A stretch of DNA of 64,000 nt. Origin: Hydractinia symbiolongicarpus. Lineage: Eukaryota > Cnidaria > Hydrozoa > Anthoathecata > Hydractiniidae. How positions within the stretch are numbered: the first letter of the stretch is position 1; every line of letters begins with the position of its first letter. The translations under genes and the position numbers were made by a program. The stretch covers positions 20,743,501-20,807,500 of the forward strand of contig NC_079881.1 of the NCBI RefSeq assembly GCF_029227915.1. Direction: 5' to 3'. The notes beneath the pieces were generated by a model. That model saw only the letters and a program-made list of their open reading frames with translations, was not told the DNA's origin and searched no databases. Of the stretch, positions 42,132-53,719 are shown piece after piece.

Positions 42132-44852
42132 CTATCTTGTATATGAATTTCTTAATTTCCGCATGACTCTTTTGGTTCTAATTGGTCTCTGGGCAACAAC
42201 TTGGAGTGTATCCCAGCCTCGTAGACTTTGTTCTCCACATGCAAAGACAAATTCGTTGTCTTTGCTAATGTTAGCGGTGTTTCGTTTCTTAATCAAAATC
42301 CGTATTGCCTGGATTGATTCTTCCGCGAACAAATTTGGTACCAAAGCAGACCGGTTTCCATTTTTCTTTTTTTCTTCGATGTAGCAGATTTTAAGCCGTT
42401 TTGCTAATTTCCTTTCAACTGGATCATTAATTTCCTGGATATCAAACCTTCTCTTCCTTTTCTAGCATTGAAAGTCATTACTCTATACAATGTTACTTTC
42501 ATCAACTGCCTATAATCGGTGGGATTGAGTGGATCTTTCTTACATTGTGATTTGATCTCCTCTATACAAAAATCTCTAAAGTTTTGGACATCTTTTTGAT
42601 TTGGTATCTGTTCTGGGATGTTTGCCTTGCGGTTTGTATACACGGCTTTAGCGTTATTGGCATATATTTCCCAATCCGATTCCCTTAGTTCCATAAACTG
42701 GCGGCACTTCTCAAAAATAACGTTATCGCCCTTTTTTAGAGCTTCGGCCCGAACAATCAAAGAAAGGTTGGATAAACAAAACCCAATTTTTCTGAAAACA
42801 TTAGGTTTATCTATCTTCCTTGGACCATGATACCTTGCTATATATTGTGCTGCTTTGAGAACACTATCATAGTTTTCAGGCAACACCAAATCATCAGATT
42901 TAAGGTCGCCTTTTTTAACTATTTCACGAAATCGTGGAATCAGCGTCGCTAATGCGCGCAATGAATATCGTATGTCATTATATTAATCCCTATCCTTGCT
43001 GTGCAGTGAAGCAGCAGCTAATGAAAGCAAGGTGCTGTCGTTTTTTATCCAGATAAAAGCTTCATGACGACAAGTCATTCTAGACAACATCAAGTCCTAT
43101 ACATCGTGAAATTTCTTCTGACCAAGCTGCACATTCACCAGTACTCGGCTTGCTGCTAACGGACGTTTTTCCACAACGTCACCTCTCATCGGACATGTTT
43201 TTACATGCTTGAAAAGTGTAGCTGCGTTAAAAAAGCCAAAACAGTGTGTACACGGAACAAAATTCATAACAGACACAGTATCCGATGCACTTTTAACCGC
43301 CGAACAACACACAAACGGGCATCTTTCTTTAGTGACATCAAGTTAAATTCATAATCACTCTTTCTAATTAATAAGTTAATAGCATTTTTCCTTCTGATAC
43401 TTTCCACGGGGTATTTTAAAAGGTCTTTGATTTCATCCTCCCTTTAATGTTTTCGAAGTAAGTGCCGCAAAAGCTTCTACAGAAGAAGTTTACAATATAG
43501 GCGTACGTGTTTCTTGTATACATGTTTGAGTCTTTCCTCTAAAAATCATGGTAATAAAACTTATGGAGCTCGCATATATCTGGACATCGGGGGTTAGCGC
43601 AACTGCTTAAAGGAAGAGGACTACGTGTAATAAATTTATACCAAAGTGCTTTGTTAAAATCGACGCTTTTGATTTATTTTCAATGCTGCCGGTATTTACC
43701 TTTTCCGCCGAACGTGGTGGTTCTAAATATAATAATAAAAAAGAAATATATAAATATATATACTTTTATATATACTTAGTATATAAAAATTATTCATTCG
43801 ACGTTAAAATATAGAAAAAATAGTGCAACAACTAAAAAATAATGACGATTAAGAAAACAAATAAGAATAAGATATTTCTACGCTTACTAGAGATATTTCC
43901 TCACTTGATGTCTTTATCACAATCGCCACTTGCATTAAATTGATTACTGCAGGAAACGTCTTGGATATTGTCAACAATGATTTGAATTTTTAAGTATTTT
44001 TCTTCCTGTTCATCTTCAGAGCTGAATGACACATCACTTAAAGGATCGTAATCCTCATCATTACTATCGTCCTTACTATCCTCGCCTTTATCGGCCCTCG
44101 GAGCGTCAAGGAAAGCCTTAAATGTACAATAAAAAATTATGAAATATTGCAAGTTAACAAGGATCAGGACACACAATGTACATAACGTGAGACGATCATT
44201 TTGTAACAAGTTAGTTTACTTATGGTTAGGTCAGGTTACAACATTTATTTAAACACGAAACCAAAGAGTACTGTACACAGAAAAAATTGTATCTTAACTT
44301 AATTCGGGAGAAAAAAGAAACATTTTGGAGATTTCTAACATATTGTTTTCTCCGAATAAAATACCTTGCTGTATGATAGATATAGAAACATTTTATCAAC
44401 TGGAGCTCAAAATAGTCATATTGACACTGTTGCGGATTTAGCGCGAATACATAAACACATTTGGTACAAAATATCCACTATGTGTGAGTTGTAACATTAG
44501 GACGCGAGACTGAAGTTTTTAAGTGACTGGTGGAAAAATCGAACAAATTGTAGGCAAGCAATTAATTTTTGCACCGAAATTTTTCTCAAATATTAATCAC
44601 ACTCCCAAAATATTTTCGCAACAACATTGCCCAGAAGAGATTATCATTACAAGTTTTTATTAATTTATATATGCATTCGTAGGTTCCGTTTTAGCTCACA
44701 TTTTATAACTCACAAATAATACTACCGTTTCTCCTTTATATACATATTTTTAAGCAAATACATTTACTTACTAACACATTGGAATTTTCCAAACCGCTGT
44801 CTTGTTCCTCTGGGTCTTTTTCATTGTCAGAATCTAATACAACATCGTCCTA
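42132..44852 (-). pseudogene. tyrosine-recombinase-like gene with acidic 5' exons and Cys/His motif
   Basis: Exons 44852-44773 (CTTAG acceptor, GTAAGT donor; VVLDSDNEKDPEEQDSGLEN) and about 44118-43904 (TTTAAG acceptor; SNDEDYDPLSDVSFSSEDEQ) are acidic. From about 43335 one register runs to 42404 through a TAG and a TAA: NFVPCTHCFGFFNAATLFKH with VKTC (CxxC...H...C), MTCRHEAFIWIKNDS, then LRALATLIPRFREIV, YDSVLKAAQYIARYHGPRKI and VMTFNARKGREG, the N-terminal arm and the beginning of the catalytic domain. Two shifts later come VERKLAKRLKICYIEE and LVPNLFAEESIQAIRILIKK, SKDNEFVFACGEQSLRGWD (42344-42132). The final HxxR/Y box is absent. This is the fullest N-terminal half of the family here. Confidence 0.6.
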
Positions 44853-44859
44853 AGGTACC

Positions 44860-46590
44860 GTTAAGATTGAAAGATAAAGACAGGGCGAAATCAAAACATA
44901 AAGAAAAGAATGGATTTGGTCCCTTACTAAGATCTCAGATAATTTCTCTGTTGAAGTAACACAACTTCGGGTCTATAAAGCCAAAAAGAGTAAAGGCAAA
45001 ATTTAATTGTAATTAGATTTAACTTTGCAATATCAAGTAATTTTCATAAGCATACTGAATTTGAACTCAACCACATTAAGTAATCAACAAGTAATTTTAT
45101 TTAAAAAGCAGAATTCGAGAAAGCGATGAATTGATTTAATACACCAAAAGAGGACAATCTTCACGTTGTTCACCATAGTATGAAAAGTTCAACAATTACG
45201 GCTAGCTTCAGAAGAAAATGCCCAAAAATTTATTTTTAAATTTGTAATGTTAAAGCAAGTGAAGGTAACTTTTATCCTAAACACTTCTTATACTCAGCAT
45301 AGTTAAATTAGCCTTTATGTAAATTTTGAACTAATTTGACATAAAGAAGTCTTGTTTTATGGCATTGCTAGGCTTAAAAGCTTGATTTCTTTTTCGAGCC
45401 TCAAAAAATCAAATGTAGCGTAATTAAATAAACTGCTGCAGCAAATTATTTATTTTCAGTATGATTTTAAAAATTTTATACTTTCATCTATTTTCTTTAA
45501 ATATTTACAAAAACGCTGTGGCACATCAAAGGGAAAAAATAAAATAAATTCGGGAAATGTCTTTTAGTGCTATTTGACGTCTTATTTCTACTCAGGCCAA
45601 TAAGTTAGGGCGTTTTTCGAAATATAATGAAAATTATTGAACGTATAGAATTTGGCGTTAAAATGCATTTACTCTCAATTGATATCCCAATAAACAACAT
45701 TTTACTATAAACCCAAAAAGCTGATTTTAATGCGAAATAGTAGTTTTGATATTTTTAAATGTGTACCTTCTCGTGTATTGTTTCTAAAGTGACATGTACA
45801 TCTTTTTTTTTCTAAAAAGAAAGTTTTCAGCCAGGTTAAATTAAATCAAAATATGTTTTTGAGGATCTTGATAAAGTTTATCATACCAGTTCTGTCATCT
45901 CTTCAAAAAATAAAGCACAGGATAACTGTTACTAAATTAAAATAAATAAAGTACGTATTTATTCAATTTCGTAGACTAAAAAAACTGTATCCGCTACTAT
46001 GTTAGCGTTATAGGATATCATCTACGGAAAGAGATTCCCAGAACAGCTAAACGACTAAAAATCTCAGCCCCATTATTAATGATTACATCAAAAGCTCCAG
46101 GTAAAACGTTTGTTCGGGGATTAAATATAACAGTTTTTTATGTAGTTACTACGATACTTCTTTTATAACTACGTTTGTCTCTAATTCTCCGCCAACTAGT
46201 TTGATCTAAAAATGTTTAAAATCAAAGTTAATCTACAGCTGAAGTTGGTGGTGTCGGTATGAGAACATTTTTGTCTTATTTACGATTGAAATCTAAGGAC
46301 TAATCGTAATGCATTGTTACATTTTAGTTCACTAACGAGTTGTTGCAGAATGATTTTTAATCAACAACAGCTGTTGGTGGACACACAATCTAAAGCTAAA
46401 AAAATTCACACATAAATAGCTCCGTTGAAATAAAGCACTCTTTGCATTGTTGCTAGAAACTATTGCAGACATTGATTTGAAAACTGATGCAACCTACAGA
46501 CTCACATTATGGAACAGTACAAACTGTTAATACCTATGTTTGAAGTGCTCAAAAAATTAGCCATCCAGGAAATGGCAAAAAGGCTATACA
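44860..46590. other. no gene recognised
   Basis: AT-rich, with only short ORFs and no conserved motif. Further 5' exons of the minus-strand YR gene could lie here but were not identified. Confidence 0.35.
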
Positions 46591-46599
46591 TACGGTTCA

Positions 46600-46955
46600 C
46601 TAAAATTATTAAATAAAAGCTTTTTGACTATCTCTCTACAGGTAGAAACCACCCTTAGAAAAAATACTGTAAAAATAGGACAACTATTATGTTAATTTAC
46701 CTTGTTATCTGTGAAGTTTCCGACCCATCTTTATTTGCTACGTCAAATGATTGCTGAACTGGTTCACTATAATTAATAATCACAAGCTCTTTAACTGTTT
46801 CTTTACAGGCAGAAATAACACCCACAGAAAAGGTACGGCAAACTATCTAAAATTAGCTGATGACATGGCTACTATTACGTTAATTTACGTTGTTAACTGT
46901 AAAGTTTCTGAAACATCTTTATTTGCTATGTCAAATGATTGCTGAAATGGTTCAC
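46600..46955. repeat. two-copy tandem repeat, 188-bp period
   Basis: GTCAAATGATTGCTGAA(C/A)TGG ends units at 46742 and 46930. Preceding blocks match in order: CTCT or GTTT followed by CTACAGG / TTACAGG, AGAAA.AACACCC-type words, TTAATTTAC.TTGTTA and CTTTATTTGCTA. The second copy abuts an element with inverted ends. Confidence 0.75.
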
Positions 46956-48771
46956 TATCTATATACTAATACGCTTGTGTGAGTGACTGTGAGTCCACGA
47001 CAGGCAAAGTACGGGTCACTTTCTTACGACGTGGCGTTACGCTAAAATTCACCAAGTTAAAAAAAACGCAAATCAGGGGGTTACTATTTAAACATTAAAT
47101 TCATTTTCTTATTATTTTAAAAAATAAAACTATTTTTTTATTTTATAAAAGCTAATTTTTATTTTATTTTTATATGTTTTTTTTGTTTAGATTTGTTTAT
47201 TCTACTGCTGCATCGAATAGCAACTATTTGATCACACTTTTATGACTTGATTGGGTATAAAATATATAGGAATTTTACAAATAAGTATGTCTGATTAACC
47301 ACAAAATTATAATGTTTCGATAACATTATTTGAAAAAAAAGAAAAACAATTGAAATATTGCCCTTTTTTCCCACGTATGTTGTACATTTGATTTCTATGA
47401 CAAGATGGATCCTAAATAATTGTATATACATTACAAAATTGCGAATACCAATGTTATACATGATCAAAGTAACAACAAAATTTTTATACCTTCCCGGGAA
47501 AAAAATTTATGCACGAAAGGAACAAATTTGTGACATAAAGCTTTAAATTCCTGAAGTGTTAGTGTACTAAAACAATACAATAATAAATAATGCACAATCT
47601 AACTTAAATGCTGCCAAAATTCAAAATCATTTTTTCATATTTTCGTGAAGTCGTTAGAGCTAAAGAATATTATAAATTATATCATGTGATGAACAAGCAC
47701 TTGTAATCTAGGATAGGTTTTAACAGCTACAGCTGTCATCAATGGAAAGATATAGTTGTCATCGTCATTACTCAGTGACAGCGACTAAACTAAGACGCAT
47801 TAATATTTTTTTAAGTTGTTAGTACTTTTTATTCCAAGCTTTAGGAATAAGAAAAGTAAGTTTTATAGGCAAATCCAACATTATATAAGTGAAGCACAGC
47901 ATATATATACAGTTGTCAAATTAAAGATAGATTCTACATTGAACAGAAGTTATTTACATACTATTACTGCTAGTCATTTCGATGAATGGTTTAATATAGC
48001 TAACACTAAAAGCAAAGGTATTTTTAAGCAAAATATATATAAACTAGTCGATAAGGCCCGTGGAGAAATCCACTTAGGCCAAGGAAGAATGGAAGAAATA
48101 GGTTGTTTCAGGTCTTTTGTTGATGTCAGCAGTGCGTTAACAAAAAAAATTGGCGGAATTTGTTTATCTGTTTCCTGCAAGGTGCTGAGTTTGAAACGGT
48201 GATAAAGAAAATGTTTATGATCATGTGCTTTTTGATGAGCGCTTATTGAGTTAGAAGGGTTTAAAAATTTTGCTGACGTCAGCAATGGCCCCGTCTAAAC
48301 CGAAAAACTTTTTTTTTAAATTTGTATACCTGTTGCCTTCATCGTATAGATCTTGAAACGCTGATCAAGAAAATGTATAGGATTATGTACTTTTGACAAA
48401 CGGTTGCAGAGATATTAAGGTTTGAAGGATTTTTGATGTCGTCATCAACCCGTCCATGCCGAAACGGATTTAAGGACCCAGGTTTGGGAAGATTACCCAA
48501 ATTGGTCTCAGGTGGTCCCTAGTTACCCACGCGGTGAAAAATCATTGACGTCACCACCTCGTTTTCAAGTTACTTGGTCTCAAAAGCTTTAAAAATTTAA
48601 CATATGATTATGACATAAAGTAGTGATATTGACGTCGCGCCGTAACGTCAGAAAATTTAACACATTAGACATGAGTTTTCGGCAACATCAAAGCAACATG
48701 AACACATCCACTTTGCCTGTTATAGACAGACAGATAGACAGACACACAGTTAGCGTATTATTATAGAGATA
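46956..48771. mobile_element. unclassified element with inverted ends
   Basis: The left end TATCTATATACTAATACGC is mirrored by GCGTATTATTATAGAGATA at the right. Just inside are TGTGTGAGTGACTGTGAGTC on the left, and GACAGACACACAGTTA after GACA/GATA units on the right. The same left-end style (GCGTGAGTAAAATTGTGAGT, CACGAGTCACTTTCTTA, GACGTGGCCGTACGCTAAAA) recurs at 52555-52640, and right-end-like GACAGACAGACGACGGCTAT at 55745-55765, so the family has several copies here. The interior includes one ORF of unknown function. No transposase is recognised and the target duplication is unclear. Confidence 0.5.
47816..48202 (+). CDS. uncharacterised ORF inside the inverted-end element
   Basis: A 128-residue frame reads SFRNKKSKFYRQIQHYISEA, then VKLKIDSTLNRSYLHTITAS, HFDEWFNIANTKSKGIFKQN. 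It is basic, predicted mostly helical, and has no Cys/His cluster or catalytic pattern I recognise. An overlapping minus-strand ORF (47974-48285) covers the same bases, so coding status is doubtful. It could be a C-terminal remnant of the element's own protein. Confidence 0.25.
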   Translation: MLVLFIPSFRNKKSKFYRQIQHYISEAQHIYTVVKLKIDSTLNRSYLHTITASHFDEWFNIANTKSKGIFKQNIYKLVDKARGEIHLGQGRMEEIGCFRSFVDVSSALTKKIGGICLSVSCKVLSLKR

Positions 48772-49920
48772 TACCCAATAAAAATATGGTACACATAGTA
48801 GCAAAAAAGAGCCACTTATTGAAGGAGTCTATGCAGCAAAAGTATTAGTTGTAAAGCTGTAATAAAAGCAGACTTTGGTTGACCCTAACCCCAACTAGTG
48901 GACACATGTTCAATATCTAGCTAGCTAAGTAATGGCCACTATAAACGATTTATATTTCTAACTATGTAGTTAGGCGGATAGCAATTGGCTACACTACTGC
49001 TAGTCTGAAAAATAATGTGGGAATAAGCAGGAAAACTTATTTATTTAGCTCAGCTAAAGCTAGCTAGCTAGCTTCCGCTAGATAGAACATTAAAATAATC
49101 TGTTCATCGGTTCAAAATAAAACAAGTAAAGGACAGTTTACATATATAAATTTCCCATAACTGAAGCTGCCATCTTTGACAATGACGTAAGTTAGTGAAT
49201 CTAACAAGACGTTTTTAAAACAGGGGTGCATTGTGCTCTCATGTTAAAAGCATAGGGACACAATTCACATAGGGGTGACCTATAAACATAAGGGCACCAG
49301 AATTAACTACAGGGCACACATTTGTTAACATGAGGGCAAACATGAATTGCTTACTTACTTAGCTACTTATTTACTTACTAACTTATTTTGTATCGATATT
49401 ATCGTGACATCGTTCAATGGTAGATACAAATAACACTTTTGTTAAAAGTACAGTATCTACTCCTCATTTTTGTTTTGTGTTTGTGAACTTTTTCTGTGTT
49501 TCTTTGTACCATTGTTAAACTTAAAATGCTTTACTATAACAGCGGGAAATACTGAAGAGTTTCAAAATTAACGTAAGTTTTAATCAACAAGCTGCGCGCA
49601 TTGTGGAAATCCCGCACTTTTGCCAGCCGATAAAAGCCGTAGTTGGTATAAAAATACTTCACTAGCGATTCCTCTTTGCCTAACTTTGTCTACTATTAAT
49701 TTTTAGCATTGTTAATCTTTGGTTTTCTACGGCAGACGGTTACTTGGGACGGTAAAGATTGACAACACATTAAAATATGTCGCTTAACAAGAAAACAATA
49801 ATACAACGCTTCCTTTAAAACAAATATTATTAGCTATTATAATAACTTTACAGGTGTACAATTACAAAGTATGTATAACGTATATTTACATTTTCTTCGT
49901 GCTTATATCTTCAAAGGATT
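48772..49920. other. intergenic; GCTAGC cluster and short repeat cluster
   Basis: Contains CTAGCTAGCTAGC-type words at about 48918-48930 and 49057-49076, and a GGGCAC / ACATGAGGGCA repeat cluster at 49230-49370 related to 32.4-32.6 kb. No gene is recognised. It forms the 3' flank of the minus-strand gene that starts at 50286. Confidence 0.35.
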
Positions 49921-50286
49921 TCAAGAGCATTGTTTTTTTAAATAAATACATAAGTAAATACAACCTCCGATTATGGCTAAACCAACTAAGACAATAACGC
50001 CGAATCCGATTTGTATACCGAAACTTACTCCTCCACCACTTTTACCGCCTTTGCCACCTTTGCTTCCACCTCCTTTGCTTCCACCTCCTCCGCGAGCTAA
50101 TGCCAGTGGCGTCTTGTCATTTGGATAACTTGTTTGTTCGTTTTTTTGATTTTCAGTTGCTGTTGATTTGGTAGTGTTTATAATGCGTTTGTCTGCACCG
50201 TTGTTGTCTCTTCGTAAAGCATGTTGTGATGATAAATTAATGCAGCATGCTAAGCACACAAATAAGAGTAGAGAGAGCATTGCCAT
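49921..50286 (-). CDS. small secretory-pathway membrane protein, paralogue 1
   Basis: The 121-residue single-exon ORF starts with a signal peptide (MAMLSLLLFVCLACCINLSS). A polar segment with Arg-Arg and Lys-Arg pairs (LRRDN, ADKRIINTT) and an N-T-T glycosylation site follows. Next comes TPLALARGGGGSKGGGSKGG with a Gly/Lys/Ser-rich linker, then a transmembrane helix (about residues 91-115, FGVIVLVGLAIIGGCIYLCI) and a short basic cytoplasmic end. A type I topology is inferred. The paralogue at 55958-56296 shares the architecture, the NTT site and the TPLALAR block. An upstream TATA-like box and a conserved motif support a real promoter. No family is recognised; dibasic sites leave processing to a peptide as an open possibility. 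Confidence 0.65.
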   Translation of the reverse strand: MAMLSLLLFVCLACCINLSSQHALRRDNNGADKRIINTTKSTATENQKNEQTSYPNDKTPLALARGGGGSKGGGSKGGKGGKSGGGVSFGIQIGFGVIVLVGLAIIGGCIYLCIYLKKQCS

Positions 50287-50350
50287 TGTTAAGTTTTTAT
50301 TTTTTCTATGTTGTATCTATGCGTATGTTTTGCATTTGTGAATTCAATGC

Positions 50351-50390
50351 ATGTTTATATATGCATTTAATTGCTTATGCAACATTTTCA
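50351..50390 (-). promoter_or_regulatory. TATA-like box and conserved upstream motif of paralogue 1
   Basis: On the minus strand TGAAAATGTTGCATAAGCAA is followed by TTAA and GCATATATAAACAT, with the ATG about 65-70 bp further on. The TTGCATAAGCAATT motif and its immediate neighbourhood recur upstream of paralogue 2 at a similar distance, though the surrounding leader has diverged. The motif resembles C/EBP- or POU-type sites; which factor binds is unknown. Confidence 0.55.
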
Positions 50391-50439
50391 GTTACGGGTA
50401 AGTACAAATTGAGCAAGAAGGAAATATAAGGTAATGGTT

Positions 50440-53400
50440 GCCAAAGACAGTAAAGAAATTTGCGGTTAGAATGACATTTTTAATTGCACATTAATAAATG
50501 CCAACATCCTTGAAAAAAAATTCCCCACGACTAATACGTTGTTTGTTAGTTTTTTTTCCTTTTTTTAAAAATTTTTTAGGAAGTTAAAGTAAAACACATT
50601 AACATGAAAATAAAGATTTTTATCAAGAGTTTGGAATGCTGGTGTGACATTAACGATATTACCGCAAAAAGACAGACAAGGGAGCTTATTAAAATGTTTT
50701 TTTTGTTTTGTTAGTTAATATCTTCCCTTCCCTTCCCTATGTATTTGCTTATTTACCGCCAGTGATAATCATTCGATGTTTAAGAAAAGGAAAAGACAAA
50801 TAGAGAACGAGAATTCCAACGTTGATCTGTTTTTAATAAAATACGTTTATCAACTTAGAGCATAACCATGCAAATAAATGTAGTACTTAATCTGAAACTG
50901 GATAAGCAAGGCTAAAATAGAGTAAAATAAAAAAAGTAAAGTAAGATAAAGTGAGTACATTATATTGAAATAGCAGAGAATTATCGTCCTTGAGGATTTC
51001 TCCGACTTTAAGTTTGCGACATCACTGCAAGAGGTACGAATGGCGTTGCTCGGACCTTCCTGTCTACCACGAAAGCCGGTTTGCGGACAGTAGATAGCTC
51101 CATATGGGCTGTCAAATTACACTTAAAGTACGCTCTAGAGTGGAGACTGGAACCTGGAACCTACAACCTTCTGATTATAGGCCAAATGCGGTAACACTAC
51201 ATTATCGTCGCTTGCATTCGATAAGTAATCCAGCATGAGCGTAAGTAGGTGAAGGATGGAAAGTTCAACGTTTTTTAAGCAAATGTTGGAAAGATCTATC
51301 TAGCAAAATTTTAAATGGCCTTCTGCGTTGTTTTCCTATCGTCTAATAAATAATTGCAACTATAGCAAACACACTGTGCTTTAAGTGCACTAAAATTGGA
51401 ATATAACCCACAACTAGTGGAGCACTATGTCAACTTTGTTAGTTTTGTAAAAGTTCCTATGAACAGTTCATTAAATTGTTTCCTTCGCACAACAGTTTCA
51501 AGTTGGTCAAGGAACCTTAGATAACAACAAACCACAGTAAAAACGTGTGTAATATAAGGCCTAGTTGGGTATCCTACAAATATCTTTTTTTATTTCGCTG
51601 CTAGAGCTATGCTAAAAGAACTTGAAAAAATGGAACGTTTTGATCAACACTATAACCAAAAAACAAGAAGGAAATCCTTAGCTCTTAGTAAGACAGTTCT
51701 TAATAAGACATTTTCAACTTTACAGGATTGGTATTGCAATTTCAGTGAAATACCCCTCACTAATGATTACAAGCTGATTGTTTTACCTCTTAACCTAACA
51801 TGTTTCCAGATTTCTACCTACTCTTTATATTGTACCCTAGACAGGTTATTCCCTGATAGAATTACTAGTTAACATCCCTTTTTTACTAATGACTACTAAT
51901 TTAATAAATAATATTTAATTACTTAGTGGCTTTTATTTCATCCTGGCTAACCCTGGGATCATTACTTTGCTTCTTTTGCGAGTATAATTTAGTTCTCGAC
52001 GAGGAAGTATAAACGGTGTAGAGTTCTGCCAGTAGGATAGGAATGATTCATTGCTCACTTTAGGCACTATCTGTAAAAAATAATGACCTATTTTATATTT
52101 TAGAAACATGTATGTAATTCGATTGTATCAATAATCATTATCAGAATGTATTAAAAGTTTAACAATTTAAAGTAACAATTCCCAAAAGTTCAAAAATGAG
52201 TACATAAAACTTAAATCGGTGTCAGAATAATATAATTTGCTACGAGAAAAAATGTTACAATAGAGACTTCATTAAATACGAATGATAATCTATTAACAAT
52301 CGCTATAATTAAATAAATATATTAACTAATAAATAAATAAAATAAACTGCATGCTGAAGGTCGTAGAGTAGAAAATGTCAAAATCAAAAGAAGACTAGTA
52401 TTCATTAAATTCAGATAGACTAAAAAAACACTACAGTGCTTGACTTGCTTATTCAGACTCGGTTTAACTGAGAATATGCAAACAATTTAAATTGCCAATC
52501 AGTATCAGCCTGATCTGAAATAAAAAAAAAAATCAATCTTATACATTAATTCCCTTGCGTGAGTAAAATTGTGAGTTCATGACACGCAAGTCACGAGTCA
52601 CTTTCTTATGACGTGGCCGTACGCTAAAATTTACTAAAAAATAAGTAAGCCGCCAAATGAGAAAACAGGGGTCAATTTGTCATTTATGCTATAGCGCCGT
52701 TCCCGGTCGTTATAAAAGAGACAAAGAACCCGGCGTCGAGGTTGAAATGTGAGTTTTAAAAATTCAAAATACAGTGTTGCATGTTTTTGTTAGGTATCCC
52801 TTACATCGGTTTAATAAGAAATTCAGTGGATTCTTCCACGGAAATTCGGCTGGTTATAAATTATTTCACAAAAAAGGTGTATTTTAAGATTTTTGAAAAG
52901 GTGTTAGCTTTTATCAGAAATCAATTCAACAAGTGTTTAGTGGTTTTATAAGAAGCATTAGAGCTATCAAACAAAAAATTTATGTTTTTATTATAACGCT
53001 TATATATTTATTTCTTGTACTTTTAAAAATTGTTATTTTAAATTAACTTATATAAACGTTATTTTAAATAGTAAACTTTTAAATCATTCTGACAATGATT
53101 GTTGATGCAATCAAAACATGTAACTAATAAATGTTTAAAAAAGTCTGTTATTATTTTTCCAAGATACTTTATAATCCTGTCTTGCTCGAAAATATTGATG
53201 GTTTATTTAAATTAGTTTCAAGTATATCCCAAGTCATCTTAAGGACATGAATCTGGTGAGAGTTAACTTTCACAATAGTTAAGGTTCATATTTTTCGAGC
53301 GTGATTAAATCTCACGCAGTTTATTTTTTAGTCAAAATCTATATATAAGGCTACTTAATGTCTGCTTAACTTTATTCGACTACTTTTCGCCATTCATATA

Positions 53401-53700
53401 CTTGTATTGGATTAAAATTGCTATTTTTTTAACTTCAGTTGATTATAAATATCGCAAGAATAAAGTTTTTTTCGACAGATTAACATCCGACAGATTTCTT
53501 GACATTTTCTTTTTGGAATACTGAATTTACTGAAACCTACAAACACACTTCTTTTTCTTCAGACAAGGGGAACTGTAAATTATTGAGCTTTTACGTATGA
53601 TCGATATTAGAAAAAGAAAATTAGAAGAAGCTGACGTCAGCACAGAATAAATTATGTTAATTTATTCATATTTTCTCGTACCGCAAATATTCTATATTAT
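50440..53700. other. no clear gene; SINE and element ends
   Basis: Mostly AT-rich. It holds a probable tRNA-derived SINE (51000-51205) and a copy of the left end of the inverted-end element (52555-52640). ORF 51609-51872 (+) reads LKELEKMERFDQHYNQKTRR and DWYCNFSEIPLTNDYKLIVL, with no recognised family. If the conserved block at 53720-54830 originally lay about 0.7 kb upstream of paralogue 1, much of this stretch is later insertion. Confidence 0.4.
51000..51205 (-). mobile_element. probable tRNA-derived SINE
   Basis: On the minus strand GTAGTGTTACCGCATTTGGC is followed by CTATAATCAGAAGGTTGTAG and GTTCCAGGTTCCAGTCTCC. This has the look of a tRNA head: an A-box-like start, an anticodon-arm-like middle, and a degenerate duplicated B box (GGTTCCAGTC against GGTTCRANNC). 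No clear tail or target duplication was defined. Confidence 0.4.
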
Positions 53701-53719
53701 AGGTATTATTGCATCAATG

